Shown: positions 27,520 through 37,265 of the stretch, in pieces
Numbering within the stretch: the first letter of the stretch is position 1
Layout of the letters: every line of letters starts with the position of its first letter
DNA from: Martelella alba
Lineage (GTDB): Bacteria; Pseudomonadota; Gammaproteobacteria; Enterobacterales; Enterobacteriaceae
Assembly: GCF_005217455.1 (NCBI RefSeq)
Contig: NZ_SZPQ01000006.1
Span: 161,282-225,281 of the forward strand
DNA length: 64,000 nucleotides
Reading direction: 5' to 3'
Program-made: the position numbers and the translations under genes
The notes under the pieces: generated by a model
What the model was told of the DNA's origin: nothing
The model's input: only the letters and a program-made list of their open reading frames with translations
The model's database searches: none

Positions 27520-29589
27520 TTATTGCAGTAACGAGATATCCGCCACGCGCAAAAACAGCTGCCGCAATTGATTGAGCAACGTTAGGCGATTAACCCGTAC
27601 AGCGACATTGTCGTCCATCACCATCACTTTATCGAAGAAGGCGTCCACCGGCTCGCGCAGGGCGGCCAATTCCGAAAGCGCCTCCTGGTAGCGTCCTTGC
27701 TCGAACAGCGGTTCCAGCTTGTCGCGCAATACCGTAAGGTGCGTGGCCAATTGAATCTCCGCCGCGTCTTTCAGCAGCGAAGCCTGGACGCTGTCGTTTA
27801 ACCGGTCGCTCGCTTTGGCCAGAATGTTGGATACCCGCTTGTTGGCCGCCGCCAGTGAAACGGCCTCATCCAACGTGCGGAAATAGCTTACCGCCTTGAC
27901 CCTGGCGTCGAAATCCGCCGGGCGGGTCGGGCGCCGCGCCAGCACCGCCAGGATGGTATCGACGCTATGGCCTTCCTCCAGATACCAGGCGCGGAAACGG
28001 CCCAGCATAAAATCGATGACATCGTCCACCACCCGCGGATTGGTCAGTTTCTCGCCATACTGCCGAACCGCTTCTTCGGTCAGGGTCTGCAAATCCAGCG
28101 GCAAACGCTGCTCGACAATGATACGCAACACGCCCAGAGCGGCGCGGCGCAGGGCGAAGGGGTCTTTATCCCCTTTTGGATGTTGACCGATGCCGAAAAT
28201 ACCGGCCAGGGTGTCCATCTTGTCCGCGATGGCCACGGCGCTGGACACGGGCGTGGACGGCAGCGCGTCGCCGGAGAAACGCGGCTGATATTGTTCGTTA
28301 AGCGCCAGCGCCACCAATTCAGGTTCGCCGTCGTACCGGGCGTAATGCATGCCCATCACGCCCTGGGTGTCGGTGAACTCAAAGACCATGTTGGTCATCA
28401 AATCGCATTTGGACAACAAGCCCGCGCGGGCGGCCACGTGTTCATCCGCGCCAATCCGGCCGGCTATCCAGCCGGAAAGTGATTCGATGCGATCACTTTT
28501 ATCCCTCAGCGTGCCCAACTGTTGCTGGAACAATACGGTATCAAGCCGCGGCAAGCGATCTTCCAAACGGGTTTTACGGTCGGTATTGAAAAAAAACTCG
28601 GCGTCAGCCAGTCGCGGACGCACCACTTTTTCATTGCCAGAGATCACCTGCTGGGGATCTTTCGACACGATATTGGCGACGAAGATGAAATTTGGCAGCA
28701 ATTTGCCTTGTTCATCATAGACCGGGAAATACTTCTGGTCGCCTTTCATGGTGTAAACCAAGGCTTCAGCGGGCACGGCGAGAAATTTTTCTTCAAATTT
28801 CGCCGTCAGCACCACCGGCCACTCCACCAGCGACGTAACTTCCTCCAACAGGCTGTCACTCAAGTCGGCCCTGCCGCCAATCCGTGCCGCGGCGGCTTCC
28901 GCATCCCGTTTGATGACCGCTTTGCGCGCTTCGTAATCGGCCATCACTTTGCCCCGCTCGGCCAGCAGGGCAGGATAGTGATCGGCGTGATCGAGAGTCA
29001 CTTCAGCCTCGCCCATAAAACGGTGGCCACGTAATGTCCGGCCGGATTCGACGCCCAGAACCCGCCCCGTGATTACGGCTTCATCCAAGAGTAGGGTGAC
29101 CGTGTGTACCGGACGGACAAACTGCACATCGCTGTCGCCCCAACGCATCATCTTCGGCACGGGGAGCTTAACCAATGCGGCGTTGACTTTCTCGCACAAT
29201 AATTCCCGTACCGGCCGCCCCGTCACCGTTGCCCGATACAGCAACCATTCGCCCTTGTCGGTCACTTGCCGCTCCGCCTGTTCGACAGTAATGCCGCAAC
29301 CGCGCGCCCAGCCTTCGGCCGCCTTGGTCGGCCGGCCATCGGCATCGAAAGCCTGCGAAACGGCCGGACCGCGTTTTTCAATAACGCGATCAGCCTGGGC
29401 CGCGGCGACATCAGCCACCTTTAACGCCAGCCGACGCGGGGAGGCGAACCAGCGGATATCGCCATGGGTGATGTCGGCGGCATCCAGTTCCGCGCCAAAC
29501 AAAGAGGCAAACGACTGCGCCATATGGCGAAGCGCTTTCGGCGGCAACTCCTCCGTGCCGATTTCCACCAGAAATGTGTGTTGCATCAT
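27520..29589 (-). CDS. glyS: Glycine--tRNA ligase beta subunit GlyS
   Basis: Beta chain of the heterotetrameric glycyl-tRNA synthetase; binds tRNA. 689 aa, equal to E. coli, and very similar throughout, from [17 protein letters not shown] to the final [12 protein letters not shown]. Contains an HD-like central region ([20 protein letters not shown]) and a C-terminal anticodon-binding helical domain. The second ATG at 29586 is an equal alternative start. Twelve bases after glyQ, so co-transcribed. Confidence 0.97.
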   Translation of the reverse strand: MMQHTFLVEIGTEELPPKALRHMAQSFASLFGAELDAADITHGDIRWFASPRRLALKVADVAAAQADRVIEKRGPAVSQAFDADGRPTKAAEGWARGCGITVEQAERQVTDKGEWLLYRATVTGRPVRELLCEKVNAALVKLPVPKMMRWGDSDVQFVRPVHTVTLLLDEAVITGRVLGVESGRTLRGHRFMGEAEVTLDHADHYPALLAERGKVMADYEARKAVIKRDAEAAAARIGGRADLSDSLLEEVTSLVEWPVVLTAKFEEKFLAVPAEALVYTMKGDQKYFPVYDEQGKLLPNFIFVANIVSKDPQQVISGNEKVVRPRLADAEFFFNTDRKTRLEDRLPRLDTVLFQQQLGTLRDKSDRIESLSGWIAGRIGADEHVAARAGLLSKCDLMTNMVFEFTDTQGVMGMHYARYDGEPELVALALNEQYQPRFSGDALPSTPVSSAVAIADKMDTLAGIFGIGQHPKGDKDPFALRRAALGVLRIIVEQRLPLDLQTLTEEAVRQYGEKLTNPRVVDDVIDFMLGRFRAWYLEEGHSVDTILAVLARRPTRPADFDARVKAVSYFRTLDEAVSLAAANKRVSNILAKASDRLNDSVQASLLKDAAEIQLATHLTVLRDKLEPLFEQGRYQEALSELAALREPVDAFFDKVMVMDDNVAVRVNRLTLLNQLRQLFLRVADISLLQ

Positions 29590-29601
29590 GGTTGCCCCTT
29601 A

Positions 29602-30516
29602 TTATTTCTCGTTCTTCTTACACATCGGGAACCCAAGCGCCTCGCGGGAAGCGTAATAGGCCTCCGCCACTGCCTTGGTCAAGGTGCGGATGCGCAGGAT
29701 ATAGCGCTGGCGTTCGGTGACCGAAATGGCCTTGCGCGCATCCAGCAGATTGAAGCTGTGCGCCGCTTTCAAAATACGTTCATAGGCTGGCAACGGCAGG
29801 GGTTGCTCTAACGCCAGCAACTTTTGGGCTTCCTTTTCATATTGATCAAAACAAACGAACAGAAAATCCACATCAGCGTATTCGAAGTTATAGGTGGACT
29901 GTTCCACTTCATTTTGGTGGTAGATATCGCCATACGTGGTTTTCCCCAACGGCCCGTCGCTCCAGGTCAGATCATAGACGCTGTCGACCCCTTGCAGATA
30001 CATGGCCAGTCGTTCCAGGCCATAGGTAATCTCGCCGGTGACGGGACGGCACTCCAACCCGCCCACTTGCTGAAAATAGGTAAATTGCGTGACCTCCATG
30101 CCATTGAGCCAGACCTCCCATCCCAATCCCCAGGCGCCCAACGTCGGGTTTTCCCAGTTATCTTCAACAAAACGGATATCGTTAACGGTGGGATCGAGCC
30201 CCACCTCCTTCAAAGAACCAAGATAAAGTTCCTGGATATTATCCGGCGAAGGTTTGATGATGACCTGGAACTGGTAATAATGCTGGAGGCGGTTGGGGTT
30301 TTCGCCATAGCGTCCGTCGGTGGGCCGGCGGGACGGCTGAACGTAAGCGGCGGCGATAGGCTCCGGGCCAAGCGCCCGCAAACAGGTTATGGGGTGGGAC
30401 GTGCCCGCGCCGACTTCCATATCCAAAGGTTGGACGACGGTGCAGCCCTGACGCGACCAATAATCCTGTAATGTCAGGATCAGGCCTTGAAAGGTCTTGG
30501 GATCAAACTTTTGCAT
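29602..30516 (-). CDS. glyQ: Glycine--tRNA ligase alpha subunit GlyQ
   Basis: Catalytic chain of glycyl-tRNA synthetase (class II). 304 aa from ATG at 30516; the reading frame is open much further upstream but homology begins at [20 protein letters not shown]. Class II motifs are visible around [17 protein letters not shown] and the C-terminal [14 protein letters not shown]. Forms an operon with glyS. Confidence 0.97.
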   Translation of the reverse strand: MQKFDPKTFQGLILTLQDYWSRQGCTVVQPLDMEVGAGTSHPITCLRALGPEPIAAAYVQPSRRPTDGRYGENPNRLQHYYQFQVIIKPSPDNIQELYLGSLKEVGLDPTVNDIRFVEDNWENPTLGAWGLGWEVWLNGMEVTQFTYFQQVGGLECRPVTGEITYGLERLAMYLQGVDSVYDLTWSDGPLGKTTYGDIYHQNEVEQSTYNFEYADVDFLFVCFDQYEKEAQKLLALEQPLPLPAYERILKAAHSFNLLDARKAISVTERQRYILRIRTLTKAVAEAYYASREALGFPMCKKNEK

Positions 30517-30803
30517 GTTGAATTCGTACGCGCTAAAAGTGGGTTTATTAAGAATGCGCCAGTATACCCTCTGGCGGTAAGATATACAGCCCGGATCCGG
30601 CAACAAGTACGATTTCATAACGGGTGAGGGCGCGGCGGGCCCGGACGTCGCCGCGCATTCCGGCGCCAGGCCGGGTCGGCGGCCCTGGCAAAGCGGCGAA
30701 TTGATCATTGAGGAGGGACGTTGTCAAACCATCATCCCAGCCCGCCGGCGCCTGACGGCGGCGGCGAGGGCGTCGCTCCCGCCGTCTTCTCCCGGACCGC
30801 GGC

Positions 30804-31256
30804 ATGATACGCCAATTCAGGCAAGACGATATGCAGCCATTGTTGTCGCTTTGGCTGGAAAGCACCACGCTCGCCCACCCTTTTATCGGTAGCGATTATT
30901 GGCTGGAAAGCCTGCCGTTGGTCCGCGACGAATATTTGCCCGGATCACGCAGTTGGGTGGACGAGCAAAACGGCAAACTGACCGGTTTTATCAGCATCAT
31001 GATGGAACGGTTCATCGGCGCGATTTTTGTGGCGCCCGCCTTCAACCGCCAGGGTATCGGCAGCGCCCTGATGGCCAGGGCAAAACAGCGCTATGCGGTG
31101 TTATCACTGGAAGTCTATCGGCTCAACCACCCGGCCAGGGCCTTTTACCATCAGCAGGGTTTTCGGCAAACCGGCAGCGTCTTTAACGAAGAAACCGGCC
31201 ACCGTATCTTACTGCTGCAATGGCGCCGCGATGAGGGGGTTGTCGCCAGGCCGTAA
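30804..31256 (+). CDS. yiaC: GNAT acetyltransferase YiaC
   Basis: 150-aa GCN5-type acetyltransferase close to E. coli YiaC (146 aa), which acetylates protein lysines. The acetyl-CoA loop is FNRQGIGSALM (Q/RxxGxG/A) and the family start LLSLWLESTTLAHPFIGSDYW is conserved. ATG at 30804 has no strong ribosome site. The neighbour tag, often beside yiaC elsewhere, is absent; instead a LacI-type regulator follows 80 bases later. Confidence 0.88.
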   Translation: MIRQFRQDDMQPLLSLWLESTTLAHPFIGSDYWLESLPLVRDEYLPGSRSWVDEQNGKLTGFISIMMERFIGAIFVAPAFNRQGIGSALMARAKQRYAVLSLEVYRLNHPARAFYHQQGFRQTGSVFNEETGHRILLLQWRRDEGVVARP

Positions 31257-31334
31257 AACGCTATGCTACCGCTATAGCCAAACGGCGAACAAGCCCGCCA
31301 CGGATGCGTGCGTCGAATATCAGGGGAACAAACA

Positions 31335-32369
31335 TTGAACGTCAAAAAGGGCGCCCGCCAAACTGTCCGCGCGACCATCAGCGATGTCGCCAAAGCGGCG
31401 GGCAGCGGTAAAACCAGCGTGTCACGATACCTGAATGGCGAACATCACCGATTATCCGCCGACCTCAAGCAGCGCATCGAGAATGCCATCGTCCGCCTGG
31501 ACTATCGTCCCAGCCAGATGGCCCGCAGCCTGAAGGGCGGCCAAACACGGTTAATCGGCCTTATCATCGCCGACATCACCAATCCCTATTCCGTAGAAGT
31601 GATGCGGGGCATTGAAGCGGCTTGCCGGCAGGCGGGGTTCACCCTGCTGGTCTGCAACACCAATAATGAAGTCAACCAGGAACGCCATTATCTACAACTG
31701 CTTAACGGATATCAGGTGGAAGGCATTGTGGTGAATGCCGTGGGCATGCACGAAGAGGCCTTGGCGCTGTTACAGCAGTCTTCTTTGCCCATGGTGCTCA
31801 TCGACCGCAAAATCTCCGATTTCGCCTGCGATATGGTGGGGCTGAATAACCATGAGGCCGCGACCCTTGCCACCGAACATCTGATTGAACAGGGTTTCGA
31901 AGCCATCTTGTTTCTCAGCGAACCCCTTGGCACGGTAAATACCCGTATTGAGCGGTTACGGGCTTTTCGCGCCTGTATGTCGACGCACCCGAATTTGCTG
32001 GCCGAAGAGGGGGAAAGCGCGTTGAATGACGCCGCTGCCCTTGGCGATGTCATTAGAAGCTTCAATCGCCGCCATCGCGGTATGCGCAAAGCGATTCTTT
32101 CGGCCAACGGCGCGCTGACATTGCAAATTGCCCGGGCTTTACGGCATCAAGACCTGCGCTGGGGCGGCGATATCGGCTTATTGGGCTTTGATGAACTGGA
32201 GTGGGCGGAACTTGCCGGCGTGGGGATCACGACCTTCAAGCAGCCGACCTACCAAATCGGCCATGCCGCGATCGAGCAGCTTTTGAGACGTATCCAGGGA
32301 TACGACGGCCCTGTCAGAGAACAGACCTTCAGCGGCGAGCTGATCGTGCGCGGGTCCACCACCCACTGA
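31335..32369 (+). CDS. LacI-family regulator, PtxS/KguR-like
   Basis: 344-aa LacI-type repressor: HTH at residues 13-34 (ATISDVAKAAGSGKTSVSRY), hinge RPSQMARSLKGGQT, then a periplasmic-binding-like sensor domain. The start is TTG at 31335, chosen because AGGGG lies eight bases before it; an in-frame GTG at 31308 is further up. The gene sits directly upstream of a 2-ketogluconate uptake and reduction cluster, and two palindromes resembling the PtxS operator flank the cluster's first genes. That context, more than sequence identity, suggests it is the 2-ketogluconate-responsive repressor. Confidence 0.82.
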   Translation: MNVKKGARQTVRATISDVAKAAGSGKTSVSRYLNGEHHRLSADLKQRIENAIVRLDYRPSQMARSLKGGQTRLIGLIIADITNPYSVEVMRGIEAACRQAGFTLLVCNTNNEVNQERHYLQLLNGYQVEGIVVNAVGMHEEALALLQQSSLPMVLIDRKISDFACDMVGLNNHEAATLATEHLIEQGFEAILFLSEPLGTVNTRIERLRAFRACMSTHPNLLAEEGESALNDAAALGDVIRSFNRRHRGMRKAILSANGALTLQIARALRHQDLRWGGDIGLLGFDELEWAELAGVGITTFKQPTYQIGHAAIEQLLRRIQGYDGPVREQTFSGELIVRGSTTH

Positions 32370-32613
32370 TTATCCGCCGGACCAACAATGGGGCATGTCA
32401 ACGGCAAACAAGGCATGCGGCAGCCGGTGAACGAACACCGCCCGCAACGAAACCTCGCAAAGGTTGACGAACAGTGTCCCGCCTGATTCCATCATAAGTG
32501 CCTGGCGTTTTCAGCGGGCCATTTCGGAACATCACGGCGAGAGTCTTTCGCAAAGATACTCTGGGGGAAAAATAGTGACCATGATCATAAATTCTACAGA
32601 ACAGACTTTCCAA

Positions 32614-32627
32614 TGGAACCGGTACCA
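32614..32627. promoter_or_regulatory. Putative PtxS-type operator 1
   Basis: TGGAACCGGTACCA is a near-perfect 14-bp palindrome centred on CCGG, 48 bases before the kguE-like start. It matches the Pseudomonas PtxS operator TGAAACCGGTTTCA at 11 of 14 positions. Confidence 0.6.
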
Positions 32628-32674
32628 TCTACCGTTATTCTTATCTTAAAACAGCGATGTCTTGAGGAGCCAGG

Positions 32675-33418
32675 ATGAAGCGCGACATCTTCGTCGTCAC
32701 CGCCGCTTACGGTCATGATGGCGTTCTAGCCTTGGGGGGACAACAGAAGGTGCTGCCTTTTATCGCCGCATCAGGGGCATCCGGCGTTGAAATCCGTCGG
32801 GAACTGTTCAACGAAACCCATCTGAAATGCTTGCCGGATTTACATCAGGCTATTCGCGGTTACGGATTGCGCTGCTATTACTCCGCGCCCGAGGCATTAT
32901 TCGCGCCAAATGGCGCCGTTAACCCCCGCTTATCGCTATTGCTGGACGAGGCGGAGCAACTAGGCGCCGAACGGCTGAAATTATCGTTGGGACATTATAT
33001 GCCCGGTCACGCTGTCTCGCCTTCGCCCAGGTTGCCGGGCGGATATCACCCGCAACTGCTGGTGGAAAATGACCAGACCGAATGCGGCGCCCTGGCGCCG
33101 CTAAAGACCTTTTTTGCACAGGCCGCCGCGGATAAAACGCCGATCGGCATGACATTTGACATGGGCAACTGGCAGTGGGTAGGGGAATCCGCCGTCCTTG
33201 CCGCGCAACAACTGGCTCCGTATATCCGTTATATCCATATCAAAACGGCCTTGCCCACCCCGACGGGCTGGCGCGCCGTGCCGCCCGGCGCCGGCGATGA
33301 GGACTGGCGGCATTTGCTGTCCCTCTTGCCGGATAACGTTCCCAGAGGAATCGAATTCCCCTTGTATGGGGAAGATTTGGCGGCGGTAACCAAAGAATTT
33401 GTTCAACTATTGCACTAA
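32675..33418 (+). CDS. KguE-like TIM-barrel protein
   Basis: 247-aa member of the sugar phosphate isomerase/epimerase (AP endonuclease 2-like) TIM-barrel family. Features include GASGVEIRRELF near residue 35, ERLKLSLGHYMPG near 99, GMTFDMGNWQW near 157, IRYIHIKTA near 189 and RGIEFPLYGED near the end, supplying the usual acidic and histidine metal ligands. In Pseudomonas kguE belongs to the 2-ketogluconate operon, but the KguE reaction is not well defined. AGGAGCCAGG precedes ATG. First gene after the regulator. Confidence 0.78.
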   Translation: MKRDIFVVTAAYGHDGVLALGGQQKVLPFIAASGASGVEIRRELFNETHLKCLPDLHQAIRGYGLRCYYSAPEALFAPNGAVNPRLSLLLDEAEQLGAERLKLSLGHYMPGHAVSPSPRLPGGYHPQLLVENDQTECGALAPLKTFFAQAAADKTPIGMTFDMGNWQWVGESAVLAAQQLAPYIRYIHIKTALPTPTGWRAVPPGAGDEDWRHLLSLLPDNVPRGIEFPLYGEDLAAVTKEFVQLLH

Positions 33419-33448
33419 CCACGGGGCGTAATAGAGGCGAAGCGCAAA

Positions 33449-33462
33449 TGGAACCGATACCA
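33449..33462. promoter_or_regulatory. Putative PtxS-type operator 2
   Basis: TGGAACCGATACCA differs from operator 1 at one base and lies in the 150-base gap before the transporter gene, suggesting that this gene also has a controlled promoter. Confidence 0.55.
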
Positions 33463-33568
33463 GCCGTTTCGTCGCCACTATAGACATCATACCTCGGATG
33501 TAAAACCTCTGGCCGTTGCAACGTCATGTCGCGGTTGAACGGCCCCCTACTCATGAGAGGAAAACTGT

Positions 33569-34867
33569 ATGAGCATCGCCAAGTTAGCACCGAAACGCTG
33601 GTGGTATATTATGCCGATCGTTTTTATCAGTTACAGTCTGGCATACCTCGACCGCGCCAATTTCAGCTTCGCCTCCGCCGCCGGAATCAATAATGATTTG
33701 GGCATAACCAAAGGCATTTCCTCCTTACTGGGCGCCTTGTTCTTTCTGGGATACTTTTTCTTTCAAATCCCCGGCGCGATGTATGCCGAAAGACGTAGTG
33801 TAAAGACGTTGATTTTCTGGTGCCTGGTATTGTGGGGCGGTTTCGCCGCATTGACCGGCATCGTCACTAATATTCCCATGCTGATGGCGATCCGTTTTGC
33901 TCTGGGGGTGGTGGAAGCGGCGGTCATGCCGGCGCTGCTGATTTATATCAGCAACTGGTTTACCCGGTCCGAGCGTTCACGCGCCAACACGTTTCTTATT
34001 TTGGGTAATCCGGTCACCGTGCTGTGGATGTCGGTGGTGTCGGGTTATTTGATCAATTCGTTCGGCTGGCGGGAAATGTTTATCTTTGAGGGCGTTCCCG
34101 CCGTCATCTGGGCATTCTGCTGGTGGTTTTTGGTCAATGACAAACCCGCCCAGGCAAACTGGCTGACTGAAGAAGAAAAAACCGCCTTGCAAGAGCAATT
34201 GACCCGTGAACAGAAAAATATCAAAGCGGTGCATAATTATCGGGAGGCATTCCGTTCACGCAATGTCGTGATACTGAGTATTCAGTATTTCGCCTGGAGC
34301 ATCGGCGTTTACGGTTTCGTTCTCTGGTTACCGTCGATTTTGCGTAATGGCATGGAAATGGGCATGGTCCAGGCCGGTTGGCTGTCCGCGGTGCCTTATT
34401 TGGCCGCCACCATCGCCATGATCATCGTTTCCTGGGCTTCCGACAAACTGCAAAAACGCAAGGTTTTCGTCTGGCCGTTGCTGCTGATAGGCGCAATGGC
34501 TTTTCTGGCCTCTTATGCCTTGGGCGCCCATCATTTCTGGGGATCCTATACGCTACTGGTGGTCGCCGGCGCCGCCATGTATGCGCCCTATGGGCCGTTT
34601 TTCGCCATCGTGCCGGAAATGCTGCCGCGGAATGTTTCCGGCGGCGCAATGGCGCTTATCAACAGTATGGGCGCGTTGGGCTCTTTCGTCGGTTCCTGGG
34701 TGGTGGGATATTTAAACGGCGCGACGGGTTCGCCTTTGGCATCCTATGTATTCATGGCCGTCGCCCTACTGGTTTCCGTTTGGCTGACGCTGATAGTCAG
34801 ACCGGCGGAAAACCGTGAGCCTGGCCTGACCTGGCCGGACAGAACCAACGCTGATGTTCGCCGATAA
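33569..34867 (+). CDS. MFS transporter, 2-ketogluconate type (KguT-like)
   Basis: 432-aa anion:cation symporter-type MFS permease with 12 membrane helices. The N-terminal SYSLAYLDRANFSFASAAGI and VVEAAVMPALLIYISNWFTRSERSRAN are typical of the ACS family that carries hexuronates, 2-ketogluconate and tartrate. Substrate assignment rests on its position between the KguE-like and GhrB-type genes. GAGAGGAAAA precedes ATG. Confidence 0.8.
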   Translation: MSIAKLAPKRWWYIMPIVFISYSLAYLDRANFSFASAAGINNDLGITKGISSLLGALFFLGYFFFQIPGAMYAERRSVKTLIFWCLVLWGGFAALTGIVTNIPMLMAIRFALGVVEAAVMPALLIYISNWFTRSERSRANTFLILGNPVTVLWMSVVSGYLINSFGWREMFIFEGVPAVIWAFCWWFLVNDKPAQANWLTEEEKTALQEQLTREQKNIKAVHNYREAFRSRNVVILSIQYFAWSIGVYGFVLWLPSILRNGMEMGMVQAGWLSAVPYLAATIAMIIVSWASDKLQKRKVFVWPLLLIGAMAFLASYALGAHHFWGSYTLLVVAGAAMYAPYGPFFAIVPEMLPRNVSGGAMALINSMGALGSFVGSWVVGYLNGATGSPLASYVFMAVALLVSVWLTLIVRPAENREPGLTWPDRTNADVRR

Positions 34868-34922
34868 AACTGCTATGCTGGCGCGACTGTGATGATGTCA
34901 TATCGAACGAGGAATACTGAGG

Positions 34923-35900
34923 ATGAAACCTGTCGTTATCGCTTACAAACCGCTACCCGAGGACCTTCATCAACGCTTGAGCCGTCATGCCGAGGTGACG
35001 GAAATAGACGGATTGACTGACGAGAATTGCCGTAAGCACGCGGAACTTTTGCGAAATGCGCAGGGCATCATTGGCGCAAGCAACAAGTTCGACAAAGCGA
35101 TAATGGATTTTTTCCCGGCGCTGAAAGTGGCGTCCACCGCATCGGCGGGATACGACCAATTCGATGTGGCGGAGATGAGCGCGCGCGGCATTTTGTTGAT
35201 GCATACCCCCGATGCCTTGACGGACACCGTCGCCGATTTGATGATGGGGCTGATGTTGACCGCCGCCCGACGCATGGTGGAGATGGACAACCGGGTCCGG
35301 AGCGGCGAATGGACCGCCAGCGCCGCTCCGGATTGGTATGGTAGTGATGTTCATCACAAAACGCTGGGGATCGTCGGTATGGGCAGGATTGGCATGGCGC
35401 TGGCGCAACGGGGACACAACGGGTTCGCCATGCCCGTGTTATATCATGCCCGCCACCGACATCCGCAGGCCGAGGCGCAGTTTGGCGCCGAGTACCGCGA
35501 TCTGGACGCGTTATTGGCCGAAGCGGATTTTGTCTGCATCATATTGCCGTTGAGCGAACAGACCCGTCACCTGATCGATGGCGAAAAACTGGCAAAGATG
35601 AAGCCCGGCGCCATCCTGATCAATGGCGGTCGCGGACCGGTGGTGGATGAACCCTCATTGATAGCGGCGCTGGAAAGCCGTCGTATTCTGGCCGCCGGTC
35701 TTGATGTCTACGAACACGAGCCTCTGGCCGCGGATTCCCCCCTACGGCGTTTACCCAACGTGGTACTGATGCCGCATATGGGTTCCGCCACGCACGAAAC
35801 GCGCCACGCCATGGCCGCGGCGGCGGTGGATAATCTCATTACCGCATTGACCGGCCGGCCGAGACGCAACTGCGTCAATCCCCAGATTCTCGACAAGTAG
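34923..35900 (+). CDS. ghrB: 2-ketogluconate/glyoxylate reductase, GhrB-type
   Basis: 325-aa D-2-hydroxyacid dehydrogenase reducing 2-ketogluconate, hydroxypyruvate or glyoxylate with NADPH. The cofactor motif GMGRIG is at 152-157; the catalytic set is Arg237 (GGRGPVVDE), Glu266 (YEHEPL) and His285 ([12 protein letters not shown]). It closely resembles E. coli GhrB (324 aa). GAGGAATACTGAGG precedes ATG. Third gene of the cluster, where it would turn imported 2-ketogluconate into gluconate. A hairpin (GCCGATACG/CGTATCGGC) follows at 35911-35937. Confidence 0.92.
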   Translation: MKPVVIAYKPLPEDLHQRLSRHAEVTEIDGLTDENCRKHAELLRNAQGIIGASNKFDKAIMDFFPALKVASTASAGYDQFDVAEMSARGILLMHTPDALTDTVADLMMGLMLTAARRMVEMDNRVRSGEWTASAAPDWYGSDVHHKTLGIVGMGRIGMALAQRGHNGFAMPVLYHARHRHPQAEAQFGAEYRDLDALLAEADFVCIILPLSEQTRHLIDGEKLAKMKPGAILINGGRGPVVDEPSLIAALESRRILAAGLDVYEHEPLAADSPLRRLPNVVLMPHMGSATHETRHAMAAAAVDNLITALTGRPRRNCVNPQILDK

Positions 35901-35950
35901 CGGCCTTTTCGCCGATACGACGATGCGCCGTATCGGCCCATCACGCCGAC

Positions 35951-36006
35951 ACTTTGGCGCTTTGCCGCTTTGCCGCTTTGGCGCTTTGCCGCTTTGCCGC
36001 TTTGGC
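35951..36006. repeat. 8-bp tandem repeat, seven units
   Basis: Seven head-to-tail octamers, GCTTTGCC or GCTTTGGC (the first begins with A). The last six make two copies of a 24-base period (CC, CC, GC endings). Non-coding, in the gap between the ghrB-type gene and the AI-2E family gene; likely length-variable. Confidence 0.9.
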
Positions 36007-36191
36007 AGGATAATCGCCGGTCATTGACGGGCGTCCGCTTATGATGGCGGCGGCGCCTGTCTTACGATTATCCTTGCGCGCGCGATCGCAAAATCCGCCG
36101 GCCTTCAAAAAATGATCTTTGCCGTCATGCGGCCTATGATTTAATTTTATGAACGGTAAAATGGAACCGGCGCGTTTTGCAAGGAACAACA

Positions 36192-37193
36192 ATGAGCATC
36201 AGCCATACCCAAATCAAAATCAGTTCTTATGTTTTAATGATTTTGTTCATTTCCATCATCATTCCATTGCATCTGTTTCCCTGCTTCGTCGCCGGTTTTC
36301 TGGCCTATGAAATCATCTTCGCCATGACGCCCTGGTTCGAGAGGCGGCTTGGCGGTACCCGGGCCCGATGGCTGGTAGTGAGCATCATCGCCGTGGTCGT
36401 CGTCGTGGTGATGTCCGTGGCCATTGTCAGCCTGGTAAGCTTTCTGACATCCAATATCCAGCGCGGCATCGACTTGACCTCGGAAACAAACCGCATCTTT
36501 TCCGGCATTCGCCATCATCTCCCCGCCAGTTTTCCGGCATTTTTACCCGACAGCGCCGAAGAACTCAAAAATCAAATATTCGAGCTGGTGGAAAAAAACC
36601 TGATTATCATCAGAAATATGGGCCGCAGCTTTCTGCACGGCCTGATTACCATTCTGATAGGCCTTATTATCGGCGCCATCATTTCGTTGAATAAGCCTTC
36701 GGGTCGCACCACCTATTTCCGCGAGCAATTGCTCCAGCGCATCCAGAACCTCTCAAGCTCGTTTCGCAATATTGTCTTCGCCCAAATCAAGGTATCCCTG
36801 GTCAACACCCTGCTGACGGCGGTCCTGGTGTTGGTGCTTTTCCCGCTGTTCAAAATTCATCTGCCGCTCTCCAAGACATTGGTGATAGCCACATTTATAT
36901 TCGGTTTGCTGCCGATTATCGGCAATCTGATCTCGAATTTCATGTTTATCATTTCTGCATTATCGGTTTCATTGCCAATAGCCGGCGTCATGCTGCTTTA
37001 CCTTATCCTGATTCATAAACTGGAATATTTTCTCAATGCGGAGATCGTCGGCAATCGAATCCAGGCCAAATCATGGGAGCTTCTGCTGGCAATGCTGATC
37101 TTCGAGTCGGCGTTCGGGCTGGAGGGTCTGGTGGCGGCACCCATCTATTATGCCTATCTGAAAACCGAGTTGCGCTTGTCGGGGCTGATCTAA
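36192..37193 (+). CDS. AI-2E family membrane protein
   Basis: 333-aa integral membrane protein of the AI-2 exporter/PerM family, with about eight hydrophobic helices, a central amphipathic soluble segment (about 95-150) and the typical C-terminal FGLLPIIGNLISNFMFII and EIVGNRIQAKSWELLLAMLIFE. Members carry varied small molecules or Na+/H+, so the substrate is not known. ATG at 36192 follows AAGGA at six bases. Followed 72 bases later by avtA. Confidence 0.82.
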   Translation: MSISHTQIKISSYVLMILFISIIIPLHLFPCFVAGFLAYEIIFAMTPWFERRLGGTRARWLVVSIIAVVVVVVMSVAIVSLVSFLTSNIQRGIDLTSETNRIFSGIRHHLPASFPAFLPDSAEELKNQIFELVEKNLIIIRNMGRSFLHGLITILIGLIIGAIISLNKPSGRTTYFREQLLQRIQNLSSSFRNIVFAQIKVSLVNTLLTAVLVLVLFPLFKIHLPLSKTLVIATFIFGLLPIIGNLISNFMFIISALSVSLPIAGVMLLYLILIHKLEYFLNAEIVGNRIQAKSWELLLAMLIFESAFGLEGLVAAPIYYAYLKTELRLSGLI

Positions 37194-37265
37194 ACATTGC
37201 CAGCCGCCGTAAAGGCGGTATGGTATTACTATGCTCAACCTGCCCTCATTGAATGTTTACACGAC

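Noticed and set aside
35951..36006. CRISPR array
   Set aside because: The repeats are 8 bp without spacers; no cas gene or repeat-spacer pattern occurs in the window.
36162..36175. Third PtxS-like site before the AI-2E family gene
   Set aside because: Only the half TGGAACCGG matches; the second half is not palindromic.
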